A DNA stretch of 64,000 nucleotides from Terriglobus saanensis SP1PR4 (GTDB lineage Bacteria > Acidobacteriota > Terriglobia > Terriglobales > Acidobacteriaceae), in NCBI RefSeq assembly GCF_000179915.2, contig NC_014963.1:1054001-1118000 (forward strand), written 5' to 3'. A program made the translations under genes and the position numbers. The notes below the pieces were generated by a model. The model saw only the letters and a program-made list of their open reading frames with translations, did not search any database and had not been told where the DNA came from. Of the stretch, positions 23,907 to 31,801 are shown piece after piece (the first letter of the stretch is position 1; every line of letters begins with the position of its first letter).

Positions 23907-24968
23907 TCAGACTTTAGGCGGGGCAGGAAGAGCTTCTTCCTTTTGCACAAGGAATTCGTCCGCGAAGACTGCCACCAGGGCTGCAGAGGGAACAGCGACG
24001 AGAGCGCCGACGATCCCGGCGAGCGTGGATCCCACCAGAAGGGCAATCAGGACTGCGATTCCCATGAGGTCAACGCTCTGTTTCATGATGCGCGGCGTCA
24101 GCCAGGCGTTTTCAAACTGGGTATAGGCCGCGTAGAAGATGAGCACCAGGAAAGCGTGGGGCCAGGAGTCCGCAGCGGCGACGCCGAAGACAATCACGAT
24201 GGTGACCAGGTTTCCCGCGATGGGAATGATGTTTGTAATGCCCATGAGAATGCCGAGCAGAACGAAGTAGCGGATATGGAGCGCGCCGAAGACGATCAGG
24301 CTGTACGCACCCTGGATGCCCATCAGGATGAGTTGTCCGATCAGCCAGCGGGAGACTCGCTCCTCAGCGACACGGAACATCCCATCCATACGGCGACGGA
24401 AACCCGTTTTAAGCGTAGATAGGAAATACTTGTAGACCTCGTCGCCTTCAAGAATGAAGTAGACCGTAAGAATGATCGTGGTCACGATATCGAAGAGGTG
24501 TTCCGCCCACAAGGGCAGGGAAGACACGATATAGGCGGCCGTTGCGGAGGCGGCAGTCTCCACGCGCGTAGTAATGTTTTCGATGCCTAGCTTGTCGGCG
24601 AGTGGCATGTTCTTGATTCGGGCAAGCAGAACGGGAATACGCGCAGGCAGATCGGTAGCGAACTCCTTCAAATCTCGCATGACGGGCGGAAGGCCCAGGC
24701 GGAAGAAGAGGAACAGAGCGCCGAAGAGGGCCACGAGAAGAATGACGACGGCGATGGGTCGTGAGGGATGCCAGCTGCGAATCTTCCAAGTAGTGATCTT
24801 TGCCACCACGGGCGAGAGGACCACGGCGAAGAGGGCCGACACGTAGACAATTTCAAGGACGCGGAGAAGATGCCAGCCAGCGTAGAGAAGAATAAGCATG
24901 GCAAGCGTGAAGACAATGTATCCGCGGACCTCTCGCACACGTGCGGCTTTGGTTTCTGGAAGTGGCAG
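23907..24968 (-). CDS. AI-2E/UPF0118-family permease
   Basis: About 353 residues. Eight hydrophobic segments; family signatures are YVSALFAVVLSPVV, FILEGDEVYKYFL, GQLILMGIQGAYSLIVFGA, ILMGITNIIPIAGN and TPRIMKQSVDLMGIAVLIALLVGSTL. Members export peptides, autoinducers or Na+; the substrate here is unknown. The start is problematic: no ATG before the first helix. A CTG at 24968 follows AGGAG by seven bases; GTG at 24938 is an alternative with a poorer RBS. The frame is open far upstream into aroK in another phase, which I reject as coding. Fourth gene of the sigma/aroK-side leftward block. Confidence 0.82.
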   Translation of the reverse strand: MPLPETKAARVREVRGYIVFTLAMLILLYAGWHLLRVLEIVYVSALFAVVLSPVVAKITTWKIRSWHPSRPIAVVILLVALFGALFLFFRLGLPPVMRDLKEFATDLPARIPVLLARIKNMPLADKLGIENITTRVETAASATAAYIVSSLPLWAEHLFDIVTTIILTVYFILEGDEVYKYFLSTLKTGFRRRMDGMFRVAEERVSRWLIGQLILMGIQGAYSLIVFGALHIRYFVLLGILMGITNIIPIAGNLVTIVIVFGVAAADSWPHAFLVLIFYAAYTQFENAWLTPRIMKQSVDLMGIAVLIALLVGSTLAGIVGALVAVPSAALVAVFADEFLVQKEEALPAPPKV

Positions 24969-25038
24969 CGTCGTTCTCCTGAAAAGCTTTGTCCGTGAGA
25001 TGCCGGCTGTCGCTTTGGGGTTCGGTGAGTCCGCAAAT

Positions 25039-25614
25039 CTATAGATTCTGTAAGCGTTCCTGAATGGTGATGACGGTCTCGTCGGGGGTCTTTCCTTCTG
25101 TGGCCACGGTGATTCGTGCGATGCGGCGGTACAAGGGGAGGCGGGCGCGGAAGCGGGCCTCGGCGGCAACGGGATCGGCAAGATTCGGGCGGACGGCAGC
25201 GTCGGGCTGGAGCATGCAACGGTCGAAGAGAGCAGGGAAGCCTGCGTCGAGGAAGACGACGGCAGTGGCGGGGGTCTGTTCCAGAAGAAGGCGGTTGGTG
25301 AGGACCTCCGGAGCACCGCCGCCCAATGCAATCACCGTATTCCGATGGCCCAGGGCGTGCGCGATGGCGTGCGATTCGAAGCGGCGGAAGGTGTCTTCGC
25401 CGTGGGTGTTGAAGATGTCCGCAATCGTGGAACCGTGGCGCTCTTCAAGGAGGGCATCTATATCGAGGAAGTCCCAGTGGAGTGCGGCGGCGAGGCGACG
25501 GCCAGCGGTGGTTTTACCCGCTCCCATGAACCCGGTGAGGACGATGCGTTTTAGTTGCGATGGCAGGGAATGAGGCACTGGGGTTAATGGTAGCGGAACG
25601 GTTGTGGTGGCCAT
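25039..25614 (-). CDS. aroK: Shikimate kinase
   Basis: 191 residues from the ATG at 25614, with GGAG seven bases upstream. P-loop GFMGAGKTTAGR, the DIDALLEERHGSTIADIF segment (shikimate-binding Asp), RRFESHAI, GGGAPEV, and the lid RPNLAD followed by RLPLYRRIA. It phosphorylates shikimate, the fifth step of the chorismate pathway. In many bacteria aroK pairs with aroB; here it is followed 70 bases later by the AI-2E-type permease. A longer open frame to 25869 passes through a terminator and is rejected. Confidence 0.93.
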   Translation of the reverse strand: MATTTVPLPLTPVPHSLPSQLKRIVLTGFMGAGKTTAGRRLAAALHWDFLDIDALLEERHGSTIADIFNTHGEDTFRRFESHAIAHALGHRNTVIALGGGAPEVLTNRLLLEQTPATAVVFLDAGFPALFDRCMLQPDAAVRPNLADPVAAEARFRARLPLYRRIARITVATEGKTPDETVITIQERLQNL

Positions 25615-25857
25615 GCGATTCTCCGGATCTGGTGCAGAAATTTGAAGTGCAATGGAAAGAGCCGCGTTCCCTGTGGGAATCGCGGCTCGGAGGATTCTGA
25701 GATTCATCTCTGAATTTAGAGAGGATTTCGGGCAGATTCCGCACGGGCCGCTACTGGATACCAGTAACGGAAGGTAAAGCAGGCGGTCTGGAAGCTGCAC
25801 ATCATTCTGAAAATAAATGTACGCGCATTGCTTTGGGGGTTGCAAGGGCGAAGGCAC

Positions 25858-25886
25858 AAAAAGCCCCACTCGTTGGAGTGGGGCTT
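25858..25886 (-). terminator. Intrinsic terminator of the sigma-factor operon
   Basis: On the minus strand AAGCCCCACTC pairs with GAGTGGGGCTT (11 bp, four-base loop), followed by TTTTT and G. It starts 20 bases after the stop of the gene at 25906, separating it from aroK. Confidence 0.85.
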
Positions 25887-25905
25887 CGTGTCGGATTCAG
25901 CAGAA

Positions 25906-26184
25906 CTAATCGATCTTGCTCTTGTCGGTTTCGAGGGAGTTCTGGATTTTGCTCCAGAGTTCCGGGGAGGGGTCGATTTCGTTTTCAGGCTCCAGGAGCA
26001 TGCGAGCCTGTTCGGCGATGTACTCGAGATCGCGCACGAGTTCAGCGCAGGTCGGATTTTCGCGCAGAATGCGTGCATAGCGCGGATCCTCGGAGATGCG
26101 TGAACCGGAGGACTTGGAAAACAGCTCAGGGAGCTGGTTGAGAAACTCCTCGGAGGTCATATTCAGTTCGATGTTTTCGGTCAC
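25906..26184 (-). CDS. Small acidic protein coupled to an ECF sigma factor (candidate regulator)
   Basis: 92 residues, acidic, no transmembrane helix and no HxxxCxxC zinc anti-sigma motif. Its ATG overlaps the sigma gene's stop (ATGA) and an intrinsic terminator follows, so the two genes form a two-gene operon. Helical throughout: SEEFLNQLPELFSK, CAELVRDLEYIAEQARMLLE, PELWSKIQNSLETD. The WSKIQ segment near the end recalls short acidobacterial proteins found after RpoE-like sigma genes. A soluble anti-sigma or co-regulator is likely by position only. Confidence 0.7.
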   Translation of the reverse strand: MTENIELNMTSEEFLNQLPELFSKSSGSRISEDPRYARILRENPTCAELVRDLEYIAEQARMLLEPENEIDPSPELWSKIQNSLETDKSKID

Positions 26185-26834
26185 TTCGCGGCCTCCTGCT
26201 TTGGCATGGCCTGTTCGTTCTGACGAAGGATTTCGCGGAGCTTCAGCCGAGCCTTGTGCAACTGTGATTTGCTATTTCCGGTAGAGCATTCGAGCATGCC
26301 CGCGATCTCGTTATGCTCGAAGCCTTCGACATCGTGCAGGACGAAGACAAGGCGATACCCGGGAGGCAGGGTCGCGACGGCACGTTCCAGCGCGACACGG
26401 TCCACGGAGCCGGAAAGATGAGGGTCGCGGCTGCCGAAATCACGCTTGGGCGCATCTTCCTCGGAGGGATTGATGGTCTCTTCGAGCGAGACGAGCTGCA
26501 GGCCCTTCTTGCGCAGGTGCATCAGGACTAGGTTCACCGTCAGGCGATGCAGCCAGGTAGAGAAGGCGCTTTCGCCACGGAAACTGCCGAGTTTGCGATA
26601 CAGATGGAGGAAGGCCTCTTGGGTCATGTCCTCGGCTTCAGAGACATTGCCGAGCATACGGAGGCAAAGCGTGTAAACGCGACGCTTATGCAGGGCGTAA
26701 AGCTTGGAGAAAGCATCGGCGTCGCCGTTTTTTGCTTTCTCGATCGCTTCTGCTTCGCCCGCGATGGGAGGGTTCCGCTTAAATAAGCCGGGCGTTGCGT
26801 TGGTTGTGGTCATTCCTTGAACTTGCACCTGCAT
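26181..26834 (-). CDS. ECF-family RNA polymerase sigma factor (RpoE-like)
   Basis: 217 residues. Region 2: AFSKLYALHKRRVYTLCLRMLGN with AEDMTQEAFLHLYRKLGSFRGESAFSTWLHRLTVNLVL, including the -10 recognition helix. A linker with PSEEDAPKRD is followed by region 4: RAVATLPPGYRLVFVLHDVEGFEHNEIAGMLECSTGNSKSQLHKARLKLRE, with its helix-turn-helix for the -35 element. The start may be the ATG at 26813 (MTTTNATP) instead of 26834; the latter has GAGAAG upstream. A perfect palindrome lies 16 bases before the start. Confidence 0.92.
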   Translation of the reverse strand: MQVQVQGMTTTNATPGLFKRNPPIAGEAEAIEKAKNGDADAFSKLYALHKRRVYTLCLRMLGNVSEAEDMTQEAFLHLYRKLGSFRGESAFSTWLHRLTVNLVLMHLRKKGLQLVSLEETINPSEEDAPKRDFGSRDPHLSGSVDRVALERAVATLPPGYRLVFVLHDVEGFEHNEIAGMLECSTGNSKSQLHKARLKLREILRQNEQAMPKQEAAK

Positions 26835-26849
26835 GCGCTTCTCAGTCCT

Positions 26850-26873
26850 GAAGATTCCTGGTCAGGAATCTTC
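26850..26873. promoter_or_regulatory. 24-bp palindrome upstream of the sigma gene
   Basis: GAAGATTCCTG and CAGGAATCTTC are exact reverse complements around GT. It lies in the leader of the sigma gene, 16 bases before the ATG at 26834. It could be an operator or a 5' RNA hairpin that hides the ribosome site. Confidence 0.5.
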
Positions 26874-27015
26874 GCTTCCTGTTTGTTGTACAAAGCCCAC
26901 GCATTTACAGGATAAATCAACGGGGCGGCCGCGTTCACCGGCGACGGGAGCTTCGTCTGGTGAGTTGGAAGGAATGGAGGGCTGTAAGGTTGCCTATTTA
27001 CGCCACGAAAAGAAT

Positions 27016-28068
27016 TTACGAACCAATGAAGCGCGCATAGAGGGATCGCGCTACGGCGACGTCTGTAGTGCCCTGAATCAGTGCCCGGCCATCCGCAAAG
27101 ACGGTGAGCGTGTGCGGCGTGCGTTCGAAGCGAAGCAACATCTGGTTGAAGCGGACGGCTCCGTGGGGGGAGAGGCGCGCGGCAAGTTCCTGCAGGTCGA
27201 CGGGGCGCTTGTGTTCGTGGATTTGGACAGAGTTCCGTCCGCAGAGGGTGATCTGAGGGCGGCCTGCGCCTTGGAGATGCGGGAAACGGTGGTGGGCGCA
27301 GATCTCGCAGTCGGCCCGAGGGGTGCCGGTGCGGATCTCGGAGTGGTCGCCGGTCCAGAGATCCAGCGAAAAGAGCGTGCGCCGCAGGGCCGGGGCGTTT
27401 CCGGTGAGGAGCTTGAGGGCTTCGGTGACGGCGAGCGAGGCGGCGAGGTTGACGGCGGTGTTGAGAATGCCGGCGGTGTCGCAGGTTTCCACGACGCCCG
27501 ACGGCGGTGCAGGGAAGATGCAGGCCAGGCAGGCGGTCCGTTTGGTCTCTCCGAGGTCCGCGGGCAGGATGTTCATTGTGGCGGCGTAGGAGCCGATGGC
27601 AGCGGTATAGATCCACGGCTTTTGCTGCTGGACGGCGTAGTCGTTGAGAAGATAACGGGTTTCGAAGTTGTCTGTGGCATCGAGGAGGATGTCCGCGTCG
27701 CCGAGCAGGGCGTGGATATTGGTGGGGGTAAGGTCAGCGATATGCGCGTGGACGGTGACCTCGGAGTTGAAGTCGGCGATACGACGGCGGGCGGCTTCGG
27801 CCTTGGGAAGAGACTCCAGGGCGTCGGCTTCGGTGAAGAGGACCTGACGCTGGAGATTGGAGGGCTCGACGAAGTCGCGATCGATGAGTGTCAGGGTGCC
27901 GACGCCTGCGCGGGCGAGAAGCGATGCGGCGGCAGCACCGGTGGCTCCTACGCCGATGACGGCGGCGTGGGCATTCTTGAGTTTCTGCTGGCCCGAGAGG
28001 CCGATGGGGGAGAAGAGGGTCTGGCGCGAGTAGCGGTCGGTTGGGTCAATTTTGTTTTCTGGGATCAA
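27016..28068 (-). CDS. ThiF/MoeB/HesA-family E1-like adenylyltransferase
   Basis: 350 residues. N-terminal YSRQTLFSPIGLSGQQKL is the family start; the nucleotide fold follows: AAVIGVGATGAAAASLLARAGVGTLTLIDRDFVEPSNLQRQVLF (GxGxxG, Asp, RQ finger). The adenylation-site segment is LLDATDNFETRYLLND. Zinc-type cysteine pairs CLAC and CEIC occur at about 180 and 256. The last ~90 residues form an extra domain (PHLQGAG...FADGRALIQGTTDVAVARSLYARF), which resembles the C-terminal extension of acidobacterial MoeB-like proteins; no rhodanese signature. It activates a small ubiquitin-like sulfur carrier (MoaD or ThiS type); which one is uncertain as neither is nearby. Divergent from murF. Confidence 0.85.
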   Translation of the reverse strand: MIPENKIDPTDRYSRQTLFSPIGLSGQQKLKNAHAAVIGVGATGAAAASLLARAGVGTLTLIDRDFVEPSNLQRQVLFTEADALESLPKAEAARRRIADFNSEVTVHAHIADLTPTNIHALLGDADILLDATDNFETRYLLNDYAVQQQKPWIYTAAIGSYAATMNILPADLGETKRTACLACIFPAPPSGVVETCDTAGILNTAVNLAASLAVTEALKLLTGNAPALRRTLFSLDLWTGDHSEIRTGTPRADCEICAHHRFPHLQGAGRPQITLCGRNSVQIHEHKRPVDLQELAARLSPHGAVRFNQMLLRFERTPHTLTVFADGRALIQGTTDVAVARSLYARFIGS

Positions 28069-28120
28069 CGGACGGCCTTTCTGCGCTGTGTCTATTCTAA
28101 GTGTTGTTCAGGAGAGTGCG

Positions 28121-29536
28121 ATGAAGCTGACGTTGGGGCAGGTAGCGGATTGGATCCACGCGGAGGGCGAGTTTGTTTCGACCGACGAGGTGGTGGGGTA
28201 TTCCATTGATTCGCGGACGGTGGGCGCGGGTGAGTTGTTTTTTGCTGTGATGGGCGAGCGCTTCGACGGGCACGAGTTTGTAAAGACCGCGCTTGAGGCC
28301 GGAGCGGTGGCTGCGGTGGTCAGTATGCGGTGGGTGGTTTCCGCGGAAGTGGATCCCTGCAAATTGCTGCGTGTCCCCGATGGGGAAGACTGTGTTTTGA
28401 GCGCGTTGCAGAAGCTGGCGCGTGAGGTGCGCAAGAGCTGGGGCGGGCGCGTGATCGGCGTGACGGGTTCCGCGGGGAAGACGACGACGAAGGAGTGCGT
28501 CGCGGCGGTGCTGGCGGCGAAGTTCAAGGTGCTGAAGTCCGCGGGAAATCTGAACAACCACTTCGGTGTGCCTTTGCAGCTGCTGCGTCTCGAAAAAGAA
28601 CACCAGGTGGCCGTGATTGAGATGGGGATGAACCATGCCGGGGAGATCGCGACTCTGGCGAAGATCGCAGAGCCGGACTGGGCCGTAGTGAGCAATGTGG
28701 CGGCGGTGCATCTTGAGTTTTTTGCGGACGGGATGGAGGGGATTGCGCGGGCGAAGAAGGAACTGGTCGATGCTCTTCCTGCTGCCGGGGTCGCGTTCCT
28801 GAACGCCGATGATGTCTTTGTTTCGACCTTCGGGGAGGGGCATGAAGCAAGGATGTTCGGGTTGAGTGAGACTGCCGATGTGCGCGGTGTGGAAGTGAAG
28901 AACGTTGGCCTGGAGGGAATGCAGTTTGTAGTGCAGGTGACGGCGCGCGAGGGTCGCGTAGCCGACAAGATGCGCGCACGCATCGCCTTGCTTGGTGAGC
29001 ACAACGTCTACAACGCATTGGCGGCGATTGCCGTGGGGTTGGAGAGCGGGATGACGTTGGGCGAGTGTGTTTTTGCGCTCGACAGCGTGGTGCCCAGCGA
29101 CAAGCGCGGCGAGATGATCGAGTGGCACGGAGCGCGTTTGATCAACGATTCGTATAACTCCAACCCTCGCGCGCTGGAAGCTATGGTGGATGCCCTGATG
29201 GCGATCGAGGGAGGCCGACATATTGTGATCGCGGGCGAGATGCTGGAACTCGGACAGGATGCAGGGAAGCTGCATGCGGCCTCCGGGCGACAGATGGCGA
29301 AGCGCGGTGTGGATGTTGTGGTGGGTGTGCGCGGATTTGCGGAAAGCCTTGCCGGGGTAGCGAAGATGAGCGGCGCAGAGGCGCTCTTCGTGAAGACGCC
29401 CGAAGAGGCCGGGGCGTGGATGAAGGCGAACTTGCGCGAGGGAGATGTAGTCCTGCTTAAAGCCTCGCGTGGTGTGCGGCTGGAGAAGGCACTGGCTTCG
29501 CTCGTCGAGGATGAGGTTGACGCAGAGGTGGGGTAA
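28121..29536 (+). CDS. murF: UDP-MurNAc-tripeptide:D-alanyl-D-alanine ligase
   Basis: 471 residues from the ATG at 28121, with AGGAGAG just upstream; the open frame to 28052 is extra. Mur-ligase P-loop GVTGSAGKTTTKECVAAVL, the central NHFGVPLQLL and IEMGMNHAGEI motif (carbamylated region and metal ligand), then INDSYNSNPRALEAMVDAL and GEMLELG of the C-terminal domain. It adds D-Ala-D-Ala to complete the UDP-MurNAc-pentapeptide in the cytoplasm. First gene of the dcw block; murE, ftsI, ftsL and mraW/Z are not upstream. 52 bases divergent from thiF/moeB. Confidence 0.95.
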   Translation: MKLTLGQVADWIHAEGEFVSTDEVVGYSIDSRTVGAGELFFAVMGERFDGHEFVKTALEAGAVAAVVSMRWVVSAEVDPCKLLRVPDGEDCVLSALQKLAREVRKSWGGRVIGVTGSAGKTTTKECVAAVLAAKFKVLKSAGNLNNHFGVPLQLLRLEKEHQVAVIEMGMNHAGEIATLAKIAEPDWAVVSNVAAVHLEFFADGMEGIARAKKELVDALPAAGVAFLNADDVFVSTFGEGHEARMFGLSETADVRGVEVKNVGLEGMQFVVQVTAREGRVADKMRARIALLGEHNVYNALAAIAVGLESGMTLGECVFALDSVVPSDKRGEMIEWHGARLINDSYNSNPRALEAMVDALMAIEGGRHIVIAGEMLELGQDAGKLHAASGRQMAKRGVDVVVGVRGFAESLAGVAKMSGAEALFVKTPEEAGAWMKANLREGDVVLLKASRGVRLEKALASLVEDEVDAEVG

Positions 29537-29553
29537 AGGCGCATCCTACTGGC

Positions 29554-30267
29554 ATGGTTAAAGAACTGGCAGTGGGCGGCGGCAAAAGCGGAAGCAGGGC
29601 GATCTCGGCTCCTAAAAAAGCAGTGAAGAAGGCTGCGAAAAAGTCTGCCAAGAAGGCGGCTCCGCACGCGTTGAAGATCGACTCTGAGAAGTCGCTGCGT
29701 GAGACCTTGGGGCTGGCTTCGAAGAAAGCAGCCAAGAAAGCTGCAAAGAAGGCGGCCAAAAAGGCAGCAAAGAAGGCAGCCAAGAAGGCAGTTAAGAAAG
29801 CCGCGCCTCTGCATGGTGGGAAGAAGCACGATCTGGACAGGGCCTTCCATCACCTGGAGCGCACGGGGTCTGTCGTAGCTCTGCTGGAAGACCACTCCGG
29901 CGGAGATCTTCGTGCTCTATTACAGGAAGCAACACAGGCCTACGACGCGGCTCTGGCGTCGGGCGATCGTTACGATGTGGACGTGGCGACCGGACTGGCT
30001 CGGGCGTGTGAGCATCTGGCGCTGGGTGGCATGTATGAGGCCTGGGAGCGCCAGCCTTCGGATCTGGGAGATGTGGGTCACGTTGATGTGGAGAAGGTGC
30101 TCTCCCGTGTGGAGCACGCCCAGGAAGATGCCAGTGGACGGGCGGTGGAGTGGCTCGGAATTGCGATCTCGATCCTCCAGCAAGCTGAGGAAGAGGGCGG
30201 CCGTCCTCACCTGGTCTGGGAGTTGACGAAGGCGGCTGAAGGGTTGCTGGAGGCCGCTGAGGCCTGA
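29554..30267 (+). CDS. Lys/Ala-rich (histone-H1-like) protein with acidic helical C-terminal domain
   Basis: 237 residues, 17 bases after murF. Two basic blocks, KKAVKKAAKKSAKKAA (about 21-36) and seven near-perfect KKAA units (57-84), bracket a short segment LKIDSEKSLRETLGL. Residues ~95-237 form an acidic, probably all-alpha domain (LDRAFHHLERTGSVVALLED; DVATGLARACEHLALGGMYEAW; GRAVEWLGIAISILQQAEEE). The basic half suits DNA or RNA binding like bacterial H1 (Hc1/BpH1-type) proteins. Not a recognised cell-wall factor; the position between murF and mraY is odd. The C-terminal domain is unrecognised. Confidence 0.75.
   Translation: MVKELAVGGGKSGSRAISAPKKAVKKAAKKSAKKAAPHALKIDSEKSLRETLGLASKKAAKKAAKKAAKKAAKKAAKKAVKKAAPLHGGKKHDLDRAFHHLERTGSVVALLEDHSGGDLRALLQEATQAYDAALASGDRYDVDVATGLARACEHLALGGMYEAWERQPSDLGDVGHVDVEKVLSRVEHAQEDASGRAVEWLGIAISILQQAEEEGGRPHLVWELTKAAEGLLEAAEA
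29722..29805 (+). repeat. Seven in-frame 12-bp units encoding KKAA
   Basis: The 84 bases are seven 12-bp units of the AAGAAGGCAGCC type with third-position variation (one unit ends in Val instead of Ala), inside the Lys/Ala-rich gene. Unit length is a multiple of three, so copy-number change would not break the frame. Confidence 0.8.
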
Positions 30268-30322
30268 GCCTTCGCGCAGACCTGGTCGGAACCAATCGCG
30301 CTGGCGGCCGTATAACGTTCGT

Positions 30323-31684
30323 ATGAAGAAGATCCGTACGAGCCTGGCGCGCGCCAGGTTTCTTCGCAGTTTATTGCTCGGAGTCGCGGGGATCCTCGCA
30401 GGCTGCTCTATGGGTTCCGCACAGGCTGCACTTCCGAAACAATGGCTGACTTCGACTGATTTATATGGAAACCATCTTTATCGGCGACTGACTCTCACTC
30501 TGGATGGAACGAACCTCAAAGGAACCTTTGACGGAGATCCGCTTCAGGGAACCCTGGAGAAAGGCCGGATTCATTTTCTGGCGAGAGACCCGCAGAATAC
30601 GCTTTACGATCTCCAGGGCAGTCTTCGTGAAGAACGAATGACCGGGGTGCTGAGCGTAACGCGATCAACCGATCTAAACCTTCACGTGCAACATGCATTT
30701 ACGGGGCGTGTCCTGGAGGATCGGCTGGCCGGTCCTCCGCGGTCCATTGAGTTCAAGCCGACAAAGTTTTTCAACCAGTTTTCGGCGGATACGGACCCGG
30801 TACTGACCATCTGGCCGGGGGATACAATTCACACCACGACGCTCGACTCTGGCGGCGTGGATGAGCACGGCATAACGCAGGCGCTTTACGGAAACCCGCA
30901 GACTGGGCCGTTTTACGTAGGTGGAGCGGAGCCAGGAGACGTTCTGGCGGTTCACGTGAGGCATCTGCGGCTCAATCGCGGCTACGCCGACAGTCTGGAT
31001 GCGATCGCGGAACGGGCGAAGACTTCGGCGCTCGCCGTGAAGGCTGAGAGTCTGGGAAATAGCGTTCGTTGGAAGCTGGATGTGGAGCGTGGCGTTGCGA
31101 CTCCGGAGAGCGCTACAGGGCATCTCGCCCACTTCGCCGTTCCTTTGCGCCCGATGTTGGGTTGTGTCGGAGTTGCTCCGGATTTTGGTTTCGCTCCCTT
31201 CTCGACAGGGGAACAGGGAAGATACGGGGGCAATATGGACTACAACCAAGTCGTCGAGGGATCGACGGTTTACCTGGCTGTGACGCAGCCGGGCGCTTTG
31301 CTCTACCTGGGCGATGGCCATGCCGCGATGGGAGACGGGGAGACCACGGAGTGGGCGCTGGAGACCTCGATGGACGTGGAATTTTCAGTCGACGTAATCC
31401 CAAAGAAGCGAATCGCCACACCAAGGGTAGAGACCGCCACGCATCTCGCGGCGCTCGGCTTCGCTGGCTCATTGGACGACGCTACGCGGCGGGCGACTGC
31501 AGGAATGGTCCAGTGGCTGGTGCAGGACTACCATCTGACGCCGTCGGAGAGCGCACAGGTTCTCGGCAGCTCGGCTGAGTACGTCATCTCGGAGATAGCG
31601 GACAGGGATGCCAGTGTGGTTTTGAGGCTCAGAAAAGAGATCCTGCAAAGCCTTTCCCGCGAAGGGAACAGTCCGGACAAGTGA
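30323..31684 (+). CDS. Secreted acetamidase/formamidase-family protein
   Basis: 453 residues. An N-terminal signal with the lipobox-like LAGC (GVAGILAGCS) suggests a lipoprotein or exported protein. Residues ~36-130 form a beta domain (LTLTLDGTNLKGTFDGDPL); from ~140 the FmdA/AmdA fold is seen: PVLTIWPGDTIHTTTLDSGGVDEHG, GAEPGDVLAVHVRHLRLNRG, PLRPMLGCVGVAPDFG, GGNMDYNQVVEGSTVYLAV, LGDGHAAMGDGETTEWALE. The usual metal-binding residues (His, Asp, DGHAAxGDGE) are there, so it should hydrolyse an amide. Substrate unknown; insertion in dcw hints at an envelope amide but this is speculation. Confidence 0.82.
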   Translation: MKKIRTSLARARFLRSLLLGVAGILAGCSMGSAQAALPKQWLTSTDLYGNHLYRRLTLTLDGTNLKGTFDGDPLQGTLEKGRIHFLARDPQNTLYDLQGSLREERMTGVLSVTRSTDLNLHVQHAFTGRVLEDRLAGPPRSIEFKPTKFFNQFSADTDPVLTIWPGDTIHTTTLDSGGVDEHGITQALYGNPQTGPFYVGGAEPGDVLAVHVRHLRLNRGYADSLDAIAERAKTSALAVKAESLGNSVRWKLDVERGVATPESATGHLAHFAVPLRPMLGCVGVAPDFGFAPFSTGEQGRYGGNMDYNQVVEGSTVYLAVTQPGALLYLGDGHAAMGDGETTEWALETSMDVEFSVDVIPKKRIATPRVETATHLAALGFAGSLDDATRRATAGMVQWLVQDYHLTPSESAQVLGSSAEYVISEIADRDASVVLRLRKEILQSLSREGNSPDK

Positions 31685-31801
31685 AGGGTCTCTCTCTGGC
31701 GGGAACCTGCGACGGCACCCGGGCGATTTGCTGCGATGTTCACAGGCGATGGGCGAATAGGATTTTGAAGGACGCATGCGCGCTTGCTGCGGAGGATCCT
31801 T

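Noticed and set aside
24969-25331. N-terminal extension of the AI-2E-type gene
   Set aside because: Overlaps aroK in another phase and encodes Ser/Pro-rich nonsense with no family similarity.
25615-25869. N-terminal extension of aroK
   Set aside because: The extra codons run through an intrinsic terminator of the sigma operon, and the conserved P-loop and an RBS fit the ATG at 25614.
26833-28209. 458-codon + strand open frame antisense to the ThiF/MoeB gene
   Set aside because: Gly/Val/Glu-rich nonsense composition caused by GC-rich codons; the minus strand has clear E1-enzyme motifs.
30323-31684. Possible role of the acetamidase-like protein as a peptidoglycan amidase
   Set aside because: The fold is FmdA/AmdA, not Amidase_2/3; only its position suggests the cell wall.
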